Shown: positions 7,084 to 15,421 of the stretch, one piece after another
Position numbering within the stretch: position 1 is the stretch's first letter
Layout of the letters: each line of letters starts with the position of its first letter
Assembly (NCBI RefSeq): GCF_900188295.1
Contig: NZ_FZNM01000007.1
Coordinates: forward strand, 1-64,000
DNA length: 64,000 bases
Origin: Paracoccus sediminis
GTDB taxonomy: Bacteria > Pseudomonadota > Alphaproteobacteria > Rhodobacterales > Rhodobacteraceae
Reading direction: 5' to 3'
The notes under the pieces: model-generated
Database searches by the model: none
What the model was told of the DNA's origin: nothing
Seen by the model: the letters and a program-made list of their open reading frames with translations, nothing else
Translations under genes and position numbers: made by a program

Positions 7084-7767
7084 TCAGTCGAGATTCAGAC
7101 GATAGCCGCCCCGCCGGTCGGAGCGGATCAGATGCCGCCAGTCCTTCTGCGACTTGAAGACGTCGGCCATGCGCAGGCTCTTCGAGCCGGCGCGCGACAG
7201 GATCGCCTTGCCGTTCTGCCAGGGCTCTCCAGCCTGCGCGGCCTCGTGCAGCGCGCGCACGACTTCTGCCTGGATCGGGCCCAGCTTGAACCGGCATCCA
7301 TTGCAGCGGACCTCGAAGTAGTCAGCCGAGTGGATGAAGGTGGCCTCCTCCATCGGCTGTCCGCCCGGCGAAAACCCGGTCTCGATCTCGAATCGGTCGC
7401 GTTCATCGCGTCTTAGGAGCAGATCACCGATCATGACGAGGACAGGCTGCGCATCGCCCCAGGTCGTCGCGTAGTCGGCCTTCGGCGCTCGAAAGCTCTC
7501 GAGATGGACCTCGCCGCATCGGAAGAGCTGGAAGACATCGCGGGCGTGGAGATCGAGCAGACCGCTGTAATGGCTCTGTTCGTGCGGCACTCGGTAGGGT
7601 TCACCGTCGGCGGCTTCTTCATAGTCGCCAAACTCGATCGGCACACCGAACACGCGCACCGACAGACGGAGCTTGTCGTTCTCAGCGAGGTAGATCAGGT
7701 CCGCTTCCGTGATCTGCCAGCGCTCGAGGATCTCGGGGAGCGTGAAGTACGATTTGTCGATGTGCAT
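7084..7767 (-). CDS. Putative regulatory protein of phage or integrative element
   Basis: A 227-residue protein starting MHIDKSYFTLPEILERWQIT. The N-terminus looks like a short helix-turn-helix (ILERWQITEADLIYLAEN). A CNGC pair sits near residue 155. The last third (GPIQAEVVRALHEAAQAGEP through GGYRLNL) resembles a winged-helix domain like those ending response regulators. I know similar proteins from proteobacterial genomic islands but not their function. It is transcribed away from the S24 repressor, so the two share a control region, as cro-like and repressor genes do. Confidence 0.55.
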   Translation of the reverse strand: MHIDKSYFTLPEILERWQITEADLIYLAENDKLRLSVRVFGVPIEFGDYEEAADGEPYRVPHEQSHYSGLLDLHARDVFQLFRCGEVHLESFRAPKADYATTWGDAQPVLVMIGDLLLRRDERDRFEIETGFSPGGQPMEEATFIHSADYFEVRCNGCRFKLGPIQAEVVRALHEAAQAGEPWQNGKAILSRAGSKSLRMADVFKSQKDWRHLIRSDRRGGYRLNLD

Positions 7768-7793
7768 TCACTGCCCTCCGCGCCGATTCCCGT

Positions 7794-7806
7794 GTAAGAT
7801 GTTTAC
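7794..7806. promoter_or_regulatory. Candidate operator between divergent phage genes
   Basis: GTAAGATGTTTAC is an inverted repeat (GTAA-N5-TTAC) in the 116-base gap between the repressor and the divergent early gene. Its position suits a repressor operator, but only one copy was found, which weakens the case. Confidence 0.3.
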
Positions 7807-7823
7807 CTTCTGTTCTTATTCGC

Positions 7824-7852
7824 TTGACGGGCTTCGATCAATCCGATTTTAT
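7824..7852 (+). promoter_or_regulatory. Candidate sigma-70 promoter of the repressor gene
   Basis: TTGACG and TTTTAT are separated by 17 bases and lie 32 bases upstream of the repressor ATG. The -35 matches consensus in five of six bases; the -10 is weaker. Confidence 0.4.
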
Positions 7853-7883
7853 CCTACTTCATCCACAGATGGGTGGGGATGAC

Positions 7884-8561
7884 ATGACCGAGCACCACAC
7901 GCTTTCCGACCGCCTCAGGGCCCGGGCCAGTCAGCTCGGGATCAGTCCTGCCCACGTCGCCGAGATGGCCGGCGTGAACCGTTCCTTCGTCTACGACATC
8001 CTCCGTGGCCGTTCAGCCCGCCCCGGCATAGACCGGCTGGCAGAGGTCGCCCGCGTGCTGAAGGTCGATCGCGACTGGCTGATCCACGGCATTGGCGAGG
8101 TGGAGGGGAAGCCCCCCTTCTTGGACAATCCTGACGACGCCTTCGTGGCCATCGCCCACGCCACCCCGCGCCCAGCAATGGGCGGCGGCGCGGTCGTGAC
8201 CGAGGACGGCGACACGCCCGGCCGCGTCTACCACTTCCGCCGCTCCTGGATCCGGAACAGCCTCAAGGCCAGCCCGTCGCAGCTACGCATCATGCATGTC
8301 GAGGGCGACAGCATGGCGCCGACGCTCCTGAGCGGCGACGCAGTGCTGGTCGACATGACCCGCCGCACGCCCAACCCGCCCGGCATCTTCGTGCTGGACG
8401 ACGGGATGGGGCTGGTGGCCAAACGGCTCGAGCACATCCCCAACAGCGACCCGCCCGCAGTGCGCGTCATCTCCGACAACAAGCACTACCCCGAATACGA
8501 AAGAACCGCCGACGAGATTCATATCGTCGGCCGCATCCGTTGGTTCGCGCGGGAGTTATAG
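7884..8561 (+). CDS. S24-family phage repressor (CI/LexA-like)
   Basis: A 225-residue repressor. Residues about 5-62 form an HTH domain (LRARASQLGISPAHVAEMAG, then VNRSFVYDILRGRS). The C-terminal S24 domain has VEGDSMAPTLLSGD with nucleophile S143 and GLVAKRLE with K180, the self-cleavage dyad. The linker shows no Ala-Gly or Cys-Gly bond; PAMGGGAVV lies where the cleavage site would be, so SOS cleavage is uncertain. The ATG at 7884 has a GGTGGGG ribosome binding site; ATG 7869 is possible. It is the first gene of a plus-strand unit opposing the early genes and is followed two bases later by a nuclease gene. Confidence 0.85.
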   Translation: MTEHHTLSDRLRARASQLGISPAHVAEMAGVNRSFVYDILRGRSARPGIDRLAEVARVLKVDRDWLIHGIGEVEGKPPFLDNPDDAFVAIAHATPRPAMGGGAVVTEDGDTPGRVYHFRRSWIRNSLKASPSQLRIMHVEGDSMAPTLLSGDAVLVDMTRRTPNPPGIFVLDDGMGLVAKRLEHIPNSDPPAVRVISDNKHYPEYERTADEIHIVGRIRWFAREL

Positions 8562-8563
8562 CT

Positions 8564-9910
8564 GTGGCAGGTGACGAAGAATTGGATGACCTTCTCGAGC
8601 TGGCCGGCTGCTGCTTTCGGGATGCTATGAGGGTCGTCGATATCGAGGCGTTCTTCTCCAGACGCGACGTCCCACTTGCAGAAGGGACCAGCAAGAAGAC
8701 GGTCGCCCAGAATACGCTTGCGAGCCTTCCACGAGCAAAGGCGCTGGATCTGGCCCTCGAGTTTGCGCGAGAACGGCGGGATATTGGCCTGCAGGACAGG
8801 GTGTACCTCCTGCAAGACAAGGACCAGCCGGAAATCTCCGCGATCACTCGCGACCGAGTGGCCGATCGTCTTGGTGTGGGGATCCATGGACAAGGCATTC
8901 GTCCGGACGTGATCGAGGAGCTCTTTGATCTGAGTTCGCCAGCCGACTTCTTCGAGGGGCCCACCAAGACCGAGGAACTCAGACAATACGCGACTGGCGC
9001 GGCCCCGTTGTGGAATGCGAAGGAGGTCTTCGAATTCATCGGGGCAATAACATGTCCTTCGAGGAGGTTTGCGCAGCTGATTGAGACCGCTCTGGATCCC
9101 CGGTTTCGTGATGCCGACGGCCAGGCTGCGCTGGCAGCGGACTTGACCCGCATCCTGCAGCTCGATGGTTACGAGGTTGCTCAGACAGGAGAGGTCTCGG
9201 GCCGCGCAACATTCTCGGTACGCCCCGTTCGCCGCGGCGTCGACGGGCGGCCGAAGAACCTGATCTTCGCTTCCAACGGACCAAAGCCGAGGCTCGGGTT
9301 CTCGGATGCGATCGACAACGAAGTCGTCGTGCTCGAACATGTCGACAGCTGCCTCATTTACGAGCGCCCCATCGGCAATGGGTTGTCATGGCTCGACCTA
9401 GTCCGTTGGTGGATGGAGCAAAAGGGGCTCGCCGACCTCGCTGAGGCACACACCAGCCTCGGGCGTCGTCTACTTGCCTCGCTTGACGACGGTCCTGAGC
9501 AGGAATTCTTCAAGGCGTACTTTCGCAATTTCGCTGAGCGACTTGGAGACCAGCTGCCGGCGCTCATCCCGCAGGTCTACCTGCACTACGATCCGGAGAT
9601 CGCCAGGCGTCTCGCGGACAAACGCGTTTTGTTCCGGCAGCGCATGGACTTTCTGATGCTCTTGCCTGGCCGACAGAGGGTCGTCCTCGAGATTGACGGC
9701 AAGCACCACTATGCGAAAGGTGAGCGTGCCGATCCCGGTCTGTACGCCGAAATGGTTGCGGCTGATCGAAACCTTCGCCTCCGCGGCTACGAGGTGTTTC
9801 GGTTCGGGGGCTCGGAATTCTCTCACCCGAAGGGATCGATGCAGGAATCTGTCGACGAGCTTGTGAAGTCGTTCTTCGAGGAGCTGTTCGTGGCCCATCG
9901 GGTAGGATAG
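8564..9910 (+). CDS. Putative defence nuclease: AbiJ-like middle domain plus Vsr/DUF559-type endonuclease
   Basis: A 448-residue protein. The C-terminal domain has RQRMDFL, VVLEIDGKHHYA (E376, D378, H382) and EMVAADRNLRLRGYEVFRFGG (D401, R402), the pattern of Vsr/DUF559 PD-(D/E)XK-fold nucleases. The middle (LIFASNGPKPRLGF to LSWLDLVRWW) resembles the AbiJ_NTD3 domain of abortive infection proteins. The N-terminal 120 residues are helical and unassigned. The GTG start at 8564 has GGGAG eight bases upstream and lies two bases after the repressor stop, so the gene should be made in the lysogen. This fits a superinfection-exclusion or abortive infection gene, which is inference. Domain names rest on pattern memory. 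Confidence 0.68.
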   Translation: MAGDEELDDLLELAGCCFRDAMRVVDIEAFFSRRDVPLAEGTSKKTVAQNTLASLPRAKALDLALEFARERRDIGLQDRVYLLQDKDQPEISAITRDRVADRLGVGIHGQGIRPDVIEELFDLSSPADFFEGPTKTEELRQYATGAAPLWNAKEVFEFIGAITCPSRRFAQLIETALDPRFRDADGQAALAADLTRILQLDGYEVAQTGEVSGRATFSVRPVRRGVDGRPKNLIFASNGPKPRLGFSDAIDNEVVVLEHVDSCLIYERPIGNGLSWLDLVRWWMEQKGLADLAEAHTSLGRRLLASLDDGPEQEFFKAYFRNFAERLGDQLPALIPQVYLHYDPEIARRLADKRVLFRQRMDFLMLLPGRQRVVLEIDGKHHYAKGERADPGLYAEMVAADRNLRLRGYEVFRFGGSEFSHPKGSMQESVDELVKSFFEELFVAHRVG

Positions 9911-10000
9911 CGCATCCCAAGAACACCGCAGAGTTACGCAGCACTCCTCTAAGCATCTGAAAGCAATTGTTTTCAGGGTGCGTGCGGGTAGCGTTTCCCC

Positions 10001-10228
10001 ATGAGAAACGCGCCGACATATCCGCGGCTGGGCTCGAACCCACTGCCTCCAGACCAGATGACCCCCGCCGAGCGTCGCGCCGAGCTGTGCGGCCTGCTGG
10101 CGCTGGGGCTGATCCGGCTGCGGATGCGGGATGGTGGCGAAGTATCTGACGATACTGGAGAAAGTTGCCTACACTATCCGCCCGACCAATGCCGTCATGC
10201 AACTCCAACTCACCGGAGAAATGCATGA
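10001..10228 (+). CDS. Small conserved protein of the DUF2924-recombinase cassette
   Basis: A 75-residue protein starting MRNAPTYPRLGSNPLPPDQM, with a helical core (TPAERRAELCGLLALGLIRL) and a C-terminus GESCLHYPPDQCRHATPTHR. I recall very similar small proteins directly upstream of DUF2924 and recombinase genes in many Alphaproteobacteria; the function is unknown. Its end overlaps the DUF2924 start by four bases (ATGA), so it belongs to the same unit. Confidence 0.6.
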   Translation: MRNAPTYPRLGSNPLPPDQMTPAERRAELCGLLALGLIRLRMRDGGEVSDDTGESCLHYPPDQCRHATPTHRRNA

Positions 10229-10680
10229 ACAAGCCCGATCCGATCCCCGCGCGCCTGGCCGCGCTCAAGAACACGTCGACGCCCGACCTGAAGAAACAGT
10301 GGCGCGATCTGTTCGACAGCGAGCCGCCGCCGTTCAACCGCCGTTATCTCGAAAGCCGCATCGCCTATCGCATCCAAGAACTCGCCTATGGCGGGCTGAA
10401 ACCCGAGACCGTCCGGCGGCTGGAACGGCTGGGCGAGGAACTGGACGGCGGCGACAAGAAGAAGCGCGGCATCCGCCTCGACCGCGACCGCCCCATCGCG
10501 GGCACGCGGCTTCTGCGCGAATGGCAGGGCGTCGAATACGTCGTGACTGTCACCGCCGACGGTTTCGAATGGCAGGGACGCCCCTACAAATCGCTGTCCG
10601 CCATCGCGCGCGCCATCACCGGCACCCGCTGGAATGGATGGGTGTTCTTCGGCCTCAAGAACCACAGGGGGCGGACATGA
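10225..10680 (+). CDS. DUF2924 family protein
   Basis: A 151-residue protein recognisable as DUF2924 from DLKKQWRDLFDSEPPPFNRR near the N-terminus, YRIQELAYGGL, and the C-terminal FEWQGRPYKSLSAIARAITG and RWNGWVFFGL. The second half resembles a small DNA-binding fold seen in recombinase accessory proteins. The family is almost always found directly upstream of a large serine recombinase, as here, and may be a recombination accessory factor, but its role is not established to my knowledge. The ATG at 10225 follows CGGAGAA and overlaps the previous stop; its own stop overlaps the recombinase start. Confidence 0.8.
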   Translation: MNKPDPIPARLAALKNTSTPDLKKQWRDLFDSEPPPFNRRYLESRIAYRIQELAYGGLKPETVRRLERLGEELDGGDKKKRGIRLDRDRPIAGTRLLREWQGVEYVVTVTADGFEWQGRPYKSLSAIARAITGTRWNGWVFFGLKNHRGRT

Positions 10681-11999
10681 TGAAGCCGCCTGAAAAATCG
10701 AAGGTCGTCCGAAAGCTGCGCTGCGCGGTCTACACCCGGAAATCCTCGGAGGAAGGGCTGGAGCAGGAGTTCAACAGCCTGCATGCCCAGCGCGAGGCCT
10801 GCGAATCCTACATCGCCAGCCAGCGGTCCGAGGGCTGGGTGCTGGTCCGCGATCAGTATGACGACGGCGGCATCTCCGGCGGCACGTTGGAACGCCCCGG
10901 CCTGAAGCGGCTGATGGCCGACATCGAGGACGGACTGGTCGATGTGGTGGTGGTCTACAAGATCGACCGCCTCAGCCGGTCACTCGCCGATTTCGCTAAG
11001 CTGGTCGAGGTGTTCGATCGGAATGGTGTGACCTTCGTCTCGGTGACCCAGTCCTTCAATACGACCACGTCGATGGGGCGGCTGACGCTGAACATCCTGC
11101 TGTCCTTCGCCCAGTTCGAGCGCGAGGTGACGGCTGAGCGCATCCGCGACAAGGTCGCCGCCAGTCGGAAGAAGGGGATGTGGATGGGTGGGGTGCCGCC
11201 CTTCGGCTACCGGGTGGAAAACAGGAAGCTGCTGGTTGACGAGCCCCCCGCTGCGCATGTGCGCTGGATCTTCGCCCGCTTCATCGAGATCGGATCCTGC
11301 ACGCTGCTGGCCCGCGAGGGCGCGCGAGGCCTCGGAACTCCGCGCGGCAACCGGATCGACAAGAAGTACCTCTACCGGATGCTTTCGAACCGCGCCTACC
11401 TCGGCGAGGCGGTGCACAAGGGCGACAGCTACCCCGGCGAACACGAAGCCATCATCGACCGCGAGACATGGGACCGCGTCCACGCCATCCTGCAGGAAAG
11501 CCCGCGCAAGCGCGCCGCGCGCACCCGCGCCGAAACGCCCGCGCTGCTGAAAGGGCTGCTGTTTGGGCCCGATGGCGCAGCCTTCTCGCCGACCCACACC
11601 CGCAAGGGCGGGCGTTTGTATCGCTACTATGTCAGCCAGACGGTGCTGAAGCACGGAGCCGGGTCTTGCCCTGTCGGCCGCGTGCCCGCGGGTGAGATCG
11701 AGGCTGCCGTCATCGATCAGCTCCGCGCCGTGTTCCGGCAGCCCGAGATCGTGGCGGGGACATGGAAGGCAGCGCGTACGCAGGACGACGGGATCACCGA
11801 GGCCGACGCTCGCGCAGCCCTCCAGAAGCTCGATCCGTTGTGGGATGAACTGTTCCCGGCGGAACAGGCGCGCATTGTGGCCCTGTTGGTCGAACGGGTC
11901 GATATCGGCACAGATGGGCTGAACGTCAGACTGCGCGTCGATGGGCTCGGAAATCTGGCTCGCGAGATGCTGACCAGTGACGTTGAGGCCGCAGCATGA
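10677..11999 (+). CDS. Large serine recombinase (site-specific integrase/resolvase)
   Basis: A 440-residue serine recombinase. The catalytic domain starts CAVYTRKSSEEG, with the nucleophile serine in YTRKSS (about S23), and has YKIDRLSRSLADF and FAQFEREVTAERIRDKVAASR. The recombinase domain follows (GGVPPFGYRVENRKL to GEAVHKGDSYPGEHEAIID). The usual CxxC pairs of the zinc ribbon are absent in the stretch LLFGPDGAAFSPTHTRKGG. The C-terminal third contains VERVDIGTDGLNVRLRVDG. The start ATG at 10677 overlaps the DUF2924 stop. It probably moves the local cassette or island; no attachment sites were found. Confidence 0.9.
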   Translation: MMKPPEKSKVVRKLRCAVYTRKSSEEGLEQEFNSLHAQREACESYIASQRSEGWVLVRDQYDDGGISGGTLERPGLKRLMADIEDGLVDVVVVYKIDRLSRSLADFAKLVEVFDRNGVTFVSVTQSFNTTTSMGRLTLNILLSFAQFEREVTAERIRDKVAASRKKGMWMGGVPPFGYRVENRKLLVDEPPAAHVRWIFARFIEIGSCTLLAREGARGLGTPRGNRIDKKYLYRMLSNRAYLGEAVHKGDSYPGEHEAIIDRETWDRVHAILQESPRKRAARTRAETPALLKGLLFGPDGAAFSPTHTRKGGRLYRYYVSQTVLKHGAGSCPVGRVPAGEIEAAVIDQLRAVFRQPEIVAGTWKAARTQDDGITEADARAALQKLDPLWDELFPAEQARIVALLVERVDIGTDGLNVRLRVDGLGNLAREMLTSDVEAAA

Positions 12000-12424
12000 C
12001 TCGCGGGGCTCCGATCTCCGACACGGTGACGCTCCACGTACCGTTCCGCGTCGTGAAGCGCGGCGGGCGCAAGGAAATGCATCTGCCCGATGGTGTCCGG
12101 CCAGACCGCAAGGCGGACAACACGCTGGTCAAGGCACTGGCCCGTGCGTTCCGATGGAAGCGGATGCTCGAATCCGGGGAGTTCGCCACCACCGCAGAAT
12201 TGGCCGAAAGCGAGGGGATTGCGCCCTCATACATGACCCGCGTGCTGCGCCTGACACTGCTCGCACCCGACATCGTTGAAGCGATCCTGGACGGCAAGCA
12301 GGGGCCGGAGGTGACGTTGGGACGGTTGCTGGAGGGGTTTCCGGCGGATTGGGAGGGACAGCATCTCGACACAATCGTAGGCAGGGGCTACTTGTCGGAT
12401 AACAAGCCTCTCGCGCAAGCATAG
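11996..12424 (+). CDS. Recombinase-cassette protein with ParB/KorB-like HTH
   Basis: A 142-residue protein that overlaps the recombinase stop by four bases (ATGA). The middle contains FATTAELAESEGIAPSYMTR followed by VLRLTLLAPDIVEAILDG, a KorB/ParB-type helix-turn-helix. In this cassette type a gene like this commonly follows the recombinase. The last 20 residues, after FPADWEGQ, look unlike the rest and run through a drop in GC content toward the restriction operon, so the original 3' end may have been replaced where the next island segment joined. The function is unknown; a DNA-binding helper for recombination is likely. Confidence 0.65.
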   Translation: MTRGAPISDTVTLHVPFRVVKRGGRKEMHLPDGVRPDRKADNTLVKALARAFRWKRMLESGEFATTAELAESEGIAPSYMTRVLRLTLLAPDIVEAILDGKQGPEVTLGRLLEGFPADWEGQHLDTIVGRGYLSDNKPLAQA

Positions 12425-12454
12425 CGGTGCGGCCGAAAAAATCCGGCGGAATGA

Positions 12455-15421
12455 ATGACAAAAGAAGCTGAAATCGAGCAAGAACTCATTACAAAGCTCG
12501 CGAGCCTCAAGTATTCGCAGCGCGATGACATTCGTGATCGCGATGAGCTTGAGCGAAATTTCCGCGACAAATTCGAAACTCTGAACCGGGTCAAATTGAC
12601 GGACAGCGAGTTCGAGCGACTCCTCGAAGTGATCGTGACACCTGACGTGTTCACGAATGCGGAGCGCCTGCGGAACTGGAATACTTTCGAGCGCGAAGAC
12701 GGAACACCGCTGCACTACCAACTGGTGAATCTGAAGGACTGGTGCAGGAACACCTTCGAGGTCGTCAGCCAGCTGCGGATGAATACACGGACCAGCCATC
12801 ATCGCTATGATGTTCTCTTGCTCCTCAACGGTTTGCCGCTTGTACAGATCGAGCTTAAGTCGCTACAGGTGTCGCCCCGAAAAGCGATGCAGCAGATCAT
12901 CGACTACAGAAACGACCCCGGAAACGGTTACGGCAACAGCCTGCTGTGCCTCACTCAGCTATTCGTCGTCAGCAACCGCAGCCAGACTTGGTATTTCGCG
13001 AATAACAACAACGAGCATTTCTCCTTTAATGTCGAGGAGAGATTCCTGCCGATATATCGCTGGGCAGCCCGCGATAACAGGAAAGTCGAGCATCTCTCGG
13101 AATTCGCCGAGCAGTTCCTAGCCAAATGCACGCTCGCCGAGATGATCAGCCGCTACATGGTGCTCATCCAGAACGAGCGGAAAGTAATGATGATGCGCCC
13201 CTACCAAGTCTATGCGGTCAAGGCGATCGTCGACTGTATCCACGAGAACCGGGGAAACGGCTACATCTGGCACACCACCGGGTCAGGCAAGACGCTGACC
13301 TCGTTCAAGGCCTCAACCCTGCTCAAGGACAATCCTGACATCGAAAAATGCCTATTTGTCGTCGACCGGAAGGATCTCGACAAACAGACGCGCGACGAGT
13401 TCAACCGCTTCCAGCCTGGTTGCGTCGAGGAGAACACAAACACAGAAACCCTCGTGCAGCGGCTATTGTCCGACGACTATAGGAACAAGGTGATCGTCAC
13501 CACAATCCAGAAGCTGGGCCTAGCACTCGACGGCACGAACAAGCGGCAATATCGCGAGCGCCTCGATCCGCTGCGCGAAAAGCGCATCGTCTTCATCTTC
13601 GACGAATGCCACCGCTCGCAGTTCGGCGAGAACCACAAGGCGATTCGAGATTTCTTCCCCAACGCCCAGCTCTTCGGTTTCACCGGTACGCCAATCTTCC
13701 CGCGGAATGCCAGCTACAGCCGGGTCGAGGGAAGAGAGGCGAGCCTCGTCACCACAGAGGACATCTTCGAAAAGGAACTCCACGCCTACACGATCACCCA
13801 TGCCATCGACGACGGTAACGTTCTGCGCTTCCATGTCGACTATTTCAAACCCGACGGCGCATCAATCAAGCCGGGAGAGACCGTGGCCAAGCGAGCCGTG
13901 GTCGAGGCGATCTTGACAAAGCACGACGCCGCCGCCAACCAGCGGAAATTCAACGCGCTCTTCGCCACAGCCTCGATCGACGACGCCATCGATTATGTCC
14001 GCCTTTTCCAAGAAATCCAGACCGAGCGCGCCGCGGCAGACGAAGATTTCCGGCCGCTCAACATCGCCAGTGTCTTCTCGCCCCCGGCCGAGGGCAACCG
14101 CGACGTGGCCCAGCTGCAGGAGGACCTGCCTCAGGAGTTGGAGGACAACAAGAAGGATCCCGGCCGCAAAAAGGCGGCGCTGGCCGAAATCATCGCCGAT
14201 TACAACGCCCGCTACGGCACCAACCACGATCTGTCGAATTTCGACAGCTACTATCAGGACATCCAGCAACGGATAAAGGATCAGAAGTATCCCAATGTCG
14301 ACCTGCCACACGCCAGGAAAATCGACATCATCATCGTGGTGGACATGCTGCTCACCGGCTTCGACTCGCAGTATCTGAACACTCTCTACGTCGACAAGAA
14401 CCTGAAATATCACAACCTCATTCAGGCCTTTTCGCGCACCAACCGGGTGCTGAATGATTCCAAACCCTACGGCAATATCCTCGACTTCCGAGCCCAGCGC
14501 GACGCCGTGGACGAGGCCATTGCGCTCTTCTCGGGTGAAGCGCAAGACCGCGCCAAGGAGGTCTGGCTGGTCGATCCCGCGCCGAAGGTGATCGGGAAGC
14601 TCGAAGACGCCACCGAGAAGCTGATGGAATTCATGGCGGCCCGTGGGCTTCAGGCCCGCCCCGAGGAGGCGAGCAACCTCAAGGGCGACGAGGCGCGCGC
14701 GGGTTTCATCGAACGCTTCAAAGAGGTCAAGCGGCTCGCCACCCAGCTCGACCAGTATACAGACCTGACCAATGAGCAGAAAGCGCAGATCGAGGCGCTG
14801 ATCCCTCGCGACGACTTGCGCGCCTTCTCGGCTCAGTATCTCGAGGTCGCCCGGCGCCTGCAAGAGGAAGCCCGTACCAAGGCCGACCCCGCCAGCCCCG
14901 CCGAACAGCTCGATTTCGAATTCGTACTCTTCGACTCGGCGCTTATCGATTACGACTATATCATGCGGCTCATCGCACGCTTTAGCCAGGCTGCGCCGCA
15001 GCGGCAGAAGATGACGCGCGAAGAACTGATGCGCCTTCTTGCCTCCTCCGCCCGGCTAATGGAGGAGCGCGACGATCTCGAGGCCTTTGTCGCCAGTCTG
15101 ACCGAGGGCCAGGGACTGAGCGAGGAGGACATCCGCAAGGGCTATGAGCGCTTCAAGGCCGTGCGGCAGGCGGCCGAGTTGGCCCGCATCGCCGAGGCGC
15201 ACGACCTGCCGGCCGAGGCGCTGCAGCGCTTCGTTGATCTGATCCTCGACCGCTACATCTTCGACCCCGACGCGCTAGCCGATCTGTTTCAGCCCAAGGG
15301 GCTGGGATGGAAGGCGCGCGCGCGGGCCGAGCTGGCGCTATTGGAAGACTTGATCCCGCTTCTTCGTCGCAAAGCCGAGGGACGCGAGATTTCGGGGCTG
15401 GAAGTCTATGAAGAAAACTGA
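12455..15421 (+). CDS. hsdR: Type I restriction enzyme, endonuclease and translocase subunit HsdR
   Basis: The 988-residue subunit cuts unmodified DNA after ATP-driven translocation. The N-terminal nuclease has D119 in HHRYDV and the E133-L-K135 motif (VQIELK). The SF2 motor shows Walker A HTTGSGKT (273-280), DECH (383-386) and FGFTGTP (407-413); later QAFSRTNR is motif VI. The C-terminus is helical, as needed to bind the HsdM/HsdS core. The ATG at 12455 follows GGCGGA. It is the first gene of the operon and overlaps hsdS by 14 bases. Length and motifs are normal for an active subunit. Confidence 0.95.
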   Translation: MTKEAEIEQELITKLASLKYSQRDDIRDRDELERNFRDKFETLNRVKLTDSEFERLLEVIVTPDVFTNAERLRNWNTFEREDGTPLHYQLVNLKDWCRNTFEVVSQLRMNTRTSHHRYDVLLLLNGLPLVQIELKSLQVSPRKAMQQIIDYRNDPGNGYGNSLLCLTQLFVVSNRSQTWYFANNNNEHFSFNVEERFLPIYRWAARDNRKVEHLSEFAEQFLAKCTLAEMISRYMVLIQNERKVMMMRPYQVYAVKAIVDCIHENRGNGYIWHTTGSGKTLTSFKASTLLKDNPDIEKCLFVVDRKDLDKQTRDEFNRFQPGCVEENTNTETLVQRLLSDDYRNKVIVTTIQKLGLALDGTNKRQYRERLDPLREKRIVFIFDECHRSQFGENHKAIRDFFPNAQLFGFTGTPIFPRNASYSRVEGREASLVTTEDIFEKELHAYTITHAIDDGNVLRFHVDYFKPDGASIKPGETVAKRAVVEAILTKHDAAANQRKFNALFATASIDDAIDYVRLFQEIQTERAAADEDFRPLNIASVFSPPAEGNRDVAQLQEDLPQELEDNKKDPGRKKAALAEIIADYNARYGTNHDLSNFDSYYQDIQQRIKDQKYPNVDLPHARKIDIIIVVDMLLTGFDSQYLNTLYVDKNLKYHNLIQAFSRTNRVLNDSKPYGNILDFRAQRDAVDEAIALFSGEAQDRAKEVWLVDPAPKVIGKLEDATEKLMEFMAARGLQARPEEASNLKGDEARAGFIERFKEVKRLATQLDQYTDLTNEQKAQIEALIPRDDLRAFSAQYLEVARRLQEEARTKADPASPAEQLDFEFVLFDSALIDYDYIMRLIARFSQAAPQRQKMTREELMRLLASSARLMEERDDLEAFVASLTEGQGLSEEDIRKGYERFKAVRQAAELARIAEAHDLPAEALQRFVDLILDRYIFDPDALADLFQPKGLGWKARARAELALLEDLIPLLRRKAEGREISGLEVYEEN

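Noticed and set aside
7824..7826. TTG as an earlier start for the S24 repressor
   Set aside because: The TTG is the first part of the candidate -35 element and has no ribosome binding site; ATG 7884 has GGTGGGG in place.
10026..10046. tRNA T-arm-like sequence (GTGGGTTCGAGCCCAG on the minus strand) as a tRNA remnant or attachment site
   Set aside because: The arms do not pair as a proper five-base T stem, no acceptor or anticodon arm is nearby, and the bases lie inside the coding start of a conserved small gene.
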